Below are positions 13,148-15,633 of a stretch of DNA of 15,633 nucleotides, piece after piece; position 1 is the first letter of the stretch, and the number at the start of each line of letters is the position of its first letter. The translations under genes were made by a program, and so were the position numbers. The notes below the pieces were generated by a model, which saw only the letters and a program-made list of their open reading frames with translations, searched no databases and was not told the DNA's origin. Origin of the DNA: Planctomycetota bacterium (lineage in GTDB: Bacteria > Planctomycetota > J058 > JARGOJ01); NCBI GenBank assembly GCA_029210225.1, contig JARGOJ010000083.1:1-15633 (forward strand), read 5' to 3'.

Positions 13148-15633
13148 TCCTGTTTCTCCTCGTGATAACGCACCCGGGTTTGCTGCCAGTATTTCACTTT
13201 AATGTTCTTCAATGATGGCGTCTGCTTCCAGCAATCCCTAGCGAAAGCGCCGTTCTTAAAGGTCATCCAGACTTGAACATCAATCTGGTCACCGTTGCGC
13301 TTAATCCAATTCGTCCGTTCAGTCTGACCTCGCGCTGTACGACGCAAAGGCGGGTCGTGAAAGACGAGAACACCATTCTTGCCATTCTTCGCTGTGTCTC
13401 GGCCCTCCCAACTGTCCTTGCCATCAATCCGGACTCGCACAACAATCTGGGTGTAGGCGTTTGGATGCTCCACTTCCCAATCAATGGACTCAATAAAAGC
13501 CCCAGGGATTGTTTTTGAGAATTGATAGTAAGTGCCATCTAGGCTCGTTTTGTTGACCTGATAATGATCGTGGAAACGAACTGGCAAATTCACCAAGACG
13601 TCACCACTCGCTGGCTGACGCGCCGCTGAACCGAAGCAATTGCGAAAGACTCCGTTCCCGTTGCGATCAACGCTAAAATTAAAGCTCCCGCCGCGGCGCT
13701 GAGCATAGGCAATAATTGTTTGAAAGCCCTGCCCGGTCCCCGCATCAATGGCGAAGTAACTGTTCTTTGGAAGAAAACCTCTATGACTATTTCGCTGCAC
13801 ACTCAGGCTGTTATTAAATGGCTGACTAAAACCTCCCGCTGCCACAGCGATATCTGGAAAGGGAAGAATCCAAACTGGTTCGTCAGTACCGTGCGCCTCC
13901 GCCGTGCTCTTCAACATACCCCGGGTCATAGTAAGGTTATCAGGATCCGTAAACGCAATAATCTCATTGCCAACCTTTGCTAAGAAGGGCTGAGAATTCC
14001 CTCGCCGTGACGCCCGAGGGAAGGGATTCACTGGACGCTGTTGAAGAGTCTGTGTCCCCACAGGGAGCAACTCTCGCAAGGTTGAAACCCGCGTCTGATC
14101 AAAGGTCATCTTAATTTCATCGATGTATCCGCCGATTGGACCGTAAGGATTGGGGGGAGCGCCGTTGCCCCCGTTGTTGCCACCGCTATTCCCTCCATTG
14201 TTGCCGCCGCTATTCCCACCATTGTTGCCACCTCCAGTGACAGGCTGGCTCGCAGCGATTTTTGGAGTCGGTGCTCCGATAGACATCGGACGTCCATGAC
14301 GAGGCATTCGTCCGGTCGGAAACTTCGCGAAGCGTCCACCAGAAAGACCTGTGATCGTGCGACTGACAAAAGCATCGAGCGAAACTCGGATGCGATCACC
14401 ACGTTGAATCGGACGAGCGTGGACAACCATGTGCTCTTCCCGAATCGGTGGATCGGCATTGTCAGTCACGGTCACAACATCGAAGCGGTCGACGAACAGG
14501 TTCCCATTCCGAATCGTCCGGCCGTTGCGCTCCATGATGACCACAGGAAGAAGCTCCGTCCCATTCACATGAGCAATGCCTGGCCCGCGCCCGGGACCTT
14601 GACTGTTTCCAATTCCTGTCTCTTCCTGCGCTCGTCCCCGCTCGGCGGGTTCAATGCGACCAAGCCACTGAGCAATATTCATGGTCGCTGCAACCCGCTG
14701 ACCATTCGCATCCCAGACCATCCCCGGCAACGCATTCAATTCAGCGCCCGTCAACTTACCGTCTCCAGCGCCAACTCCAATTCCAGCGTAACCGTCGACG
14801 AGAGGCGTCAAGAAGGACCAATTCTCATCCTGCAAGATCGCCGTGGCGACGGTCGTCTTGCGTCCCGGATTGCTCTTAAATGGATTCAGGTAGAGACGGC
14901 GGAGCTGAGGTCGAAAAGCGCCCGTAAAGATTCTATTCTTAGGACCAAGAAACGTCGCTTCTCCTCGGTTTCTCATGAGACCAGCGATAATACCGTAATT
15001 GCGGAAAGCCGCTTCATCACTTCTAAAGAGCTTAATCCATTCATAATTATTCTCGTCCGCAGTGAGCGCCGCCAAGGTTCCTTGTGTGCTCCCCAATTGA
15101 TTCGCCGCAGTTTGATCCCCTGTCGCAGTGAGAGCTTGGAGACCGTAATCCGACAAATCATTGGAGAAGTTCACCGAGACCAGGACAACCGCCGAAAAGA
15201 TCGCATGCTTCCTCTGGGTGGTACCAAACAAACCTCTCGCGGAAAGTGAGAATTGAAGAAATCCGTTCACAAGCCTATGAGACGAATAGGCCACAAACTC
15301 TGGATTCATGACAGTCTGTTCGCCAGGAGTATCCGGACGAAATCCATCGGCCGCATAAGCGTTATCACCTTCAATGAAGAGAATCCCCTGCTGTGGAATA
15401 TTCGTCGTATCAATGGGTAATGTCTGGAGAATTAAGTCTTGGTCCCCGAGCGCCACGTCTGTCCGTGGGTTCGGCTCCGGCGGAACGGTGGGGCGAGGAG
15501 AGGGTTGGGGAGGAGCTGGTGGTTGATTGGCGCTGAGAATATCAAAGTCTTTGTAGAGCAAGGTGATGGGCGTGCGCTCGGGAAGCGCTCCGACTAAGCT
15601 GGCGTTTCCTGGACGCAGAGTTTGAAATCGAGT
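13144..15633 (-). CDS. Large extracellular-type protein of a pseudopilin operon, N-terminus outside window
   Basis: The frame is open through base 15633, so the 5' end is missing; a TTG at 15561 is only an internal codon, and the 24 codons before it are open (TRFQTLRPGNASLVG...). At least 829 residues are visible. Seen in order: a Pro-rich stretch (NQPPAPPQPSPRP, about 15480-15530); an RG-GT-type module (15172-15312); a long unrecognised part; a Gly/Asn/Ser linker (14161-14235); a second, weaker RG-GT module (about 13852-13989); and a beta-rich C-terminus ending TPSLKNIKVKYW, like the last strand of many extracellular beta-sandwiches. No TM helix is visible. It overlaps the GspJ-like gene by ATGA. 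A prepilin signal may lie outside the window, so it could be a third, giant pseudopilin or a secreted surface protein. Function is unknown. Confidence 0.9.
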   Translation of the reverse strand, partial: TRFQTLRPGNASLVGALPERTPITLLYKDFDILSANQPPAPPQPSPRPTVPPEPNPRTDVALGDQDLILQTLPIDTTNIPQQGILFIEGDNAYAADGFRPDTPGEQTVMNPEFVAYSSHRLVNGFLQFSLSARGLFGTTQRKHAIFSAVVLVSVNFSNDLSDYGLQALTATGDQTAANQLGSTQGTLAALTADENNYEWIKLFRSDEAAFRNYGIIAGLMRNRGEATFLGPKNRIFTGAFRPQLRRLYLNPFKSNPGRKTTVATAILQDENWSFLTPLVDGYAGIGVGAGDGKLTGAELNALPGMVWDANGQRVAATMNIAQWLGRIEPAERGRAQEETGIGNSQGPGRGPGIAHVNGTELLPVVIMERNGRTIRNGNLFVDRFDVVTVTDNADPPIREEHMVVHARPIQRGDRIRVSLDAFVSRTITGLSGGRFAKFPTGRMPRHGRPMSIGAPTPKIAASQPVTGGGNNGGNSGGNNGGNSGGNNGGNGAPPNPYGPIGGYIDEIKMTFDQTRVSTLRELLPVGTQTLQQRPVNPFPRASRRGNSQPFLAKVGNEIIAFTDPDNLTMTRGMLKSTAEAHGTDEPVWILPFPDIAVAAGGFSQPFNNSLSVQRNSHRGFLPKNSYFAIDAGTGQGFQTIIAYAQRRGGSFNFSVDRNGNGVFRNCFGSAARQPASGDVLVNLPVRFHDHYQVNKTSLDGTYYQFSKTIPGAFIESIDWEVEHPNAYTQIVVRVRIDGKDSWEGRDTAKNGKNGVLVFHDPPLRRTARGQTERTNWIKRNGDQIDVQVWMTFKNGAFARDCWKQTPSLKNIKVKYWQQTRVRYHEEKQE
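14161..14235 (-). repeat. Tandem Gly/Asn/Ser-coding repeat (24-base unit, about three copies)
   Basis: 25 codons translate to a run of Gly, Asn and Ser with the eight-residue unit GGNNGGNS repeated about three times. The DNA unit is 24 bases and nearly identical between copies, differing mainly at third codon positions. It makes a flexible linker between two folded parts of the protein, and its copy number could change by replication slippage. Confidence 0.88.

Noticed and set aside
14296..15249. A 317-codon open frame on the + strand opposite the large operon protein
   Set aside because: It is fully antisense to a frame with clear domain-like content and coupled overlap; its translation is Arg/Ser-rich with no motif or hydrophobic pattern. 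Treated as a shadow.

Overview
The window reads as chromosomal DNA of a bacterium, most likely a planctomycete or close relative. This rests on gene content alone: two Hanks-type Ser/Thr kinases with a DWG instead of a DFG motif and a large sensor-like C-terminus behind one membrane helix; outsized type II secretion/type IV pilus-like pseudopilins; small zinc-ribbon/repeat proteins; weak Shine-Dalgarno signals; and non-ATG starts. I see no rRNA, tRNA, CRISPR array, transposase or phage gene.

Layout. The left arm is on the + strand: the 3' tail of a probable beta-lactamase-family serine hydrolase (1-207); a kinase-TM-coiled coil-TPR protein (365-3133) with a small three-helix membrane protein one base behind it (3135-3476); a zinc-ribbon/Sel1-repeat protein (3713-4654); and ten bases later an exported fusion of an M14-type zinc carboxypeptidase/deacylase and a class I glutamine-amidotransferase-like (BPL_N-type) domain (4665-6149). 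The right arm is on the - strand and converges on the left arm at about 6150-6167. In transcription order it holds a large extracellular-type protein cut by the window edge (15633-13144), a GspJ-like pseudopilin (13147-11723), a GspI-like pseudopilin (11723-11064), a second kinase with TM, coiled coil and WD40-like propeller (11049-7144), a 388-base gap, and a zinc-ribbon/TPR-like protein (6755-6168). The first three overlap by 4 and 1 bases and so look translationally coupled.

Most notable points. (1) The first kinase has Met in place of the invariant beta-3 (VAIK) lysine, while its other catalytic motifs are intact. (2) The second kinase lies between two direct copies (49 of 55 bases identical by hand count) of the 3' end of the GspI-like gene. 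The downstream copy is a broken remnant, so the kinase was probably inserted into, or duplicated with, the pseudopilin operon. (3) Both kinases and the small zinc-ribbon protein seem to share a short helical N-terminal module that loosely resembles the N-terminal domain of GspE/MshE secretion ATPases. (4) An RG-GT-type beta module occurs once in the GspJ-like protein and apparently twice in the large protein before it.

A working picture, which is inference: membrane kinases that sense outside conditions through TPR or propeller domains, one of them co-transcribed with pseudopilus components that could be part of a secretion or surface-adhesion machine.
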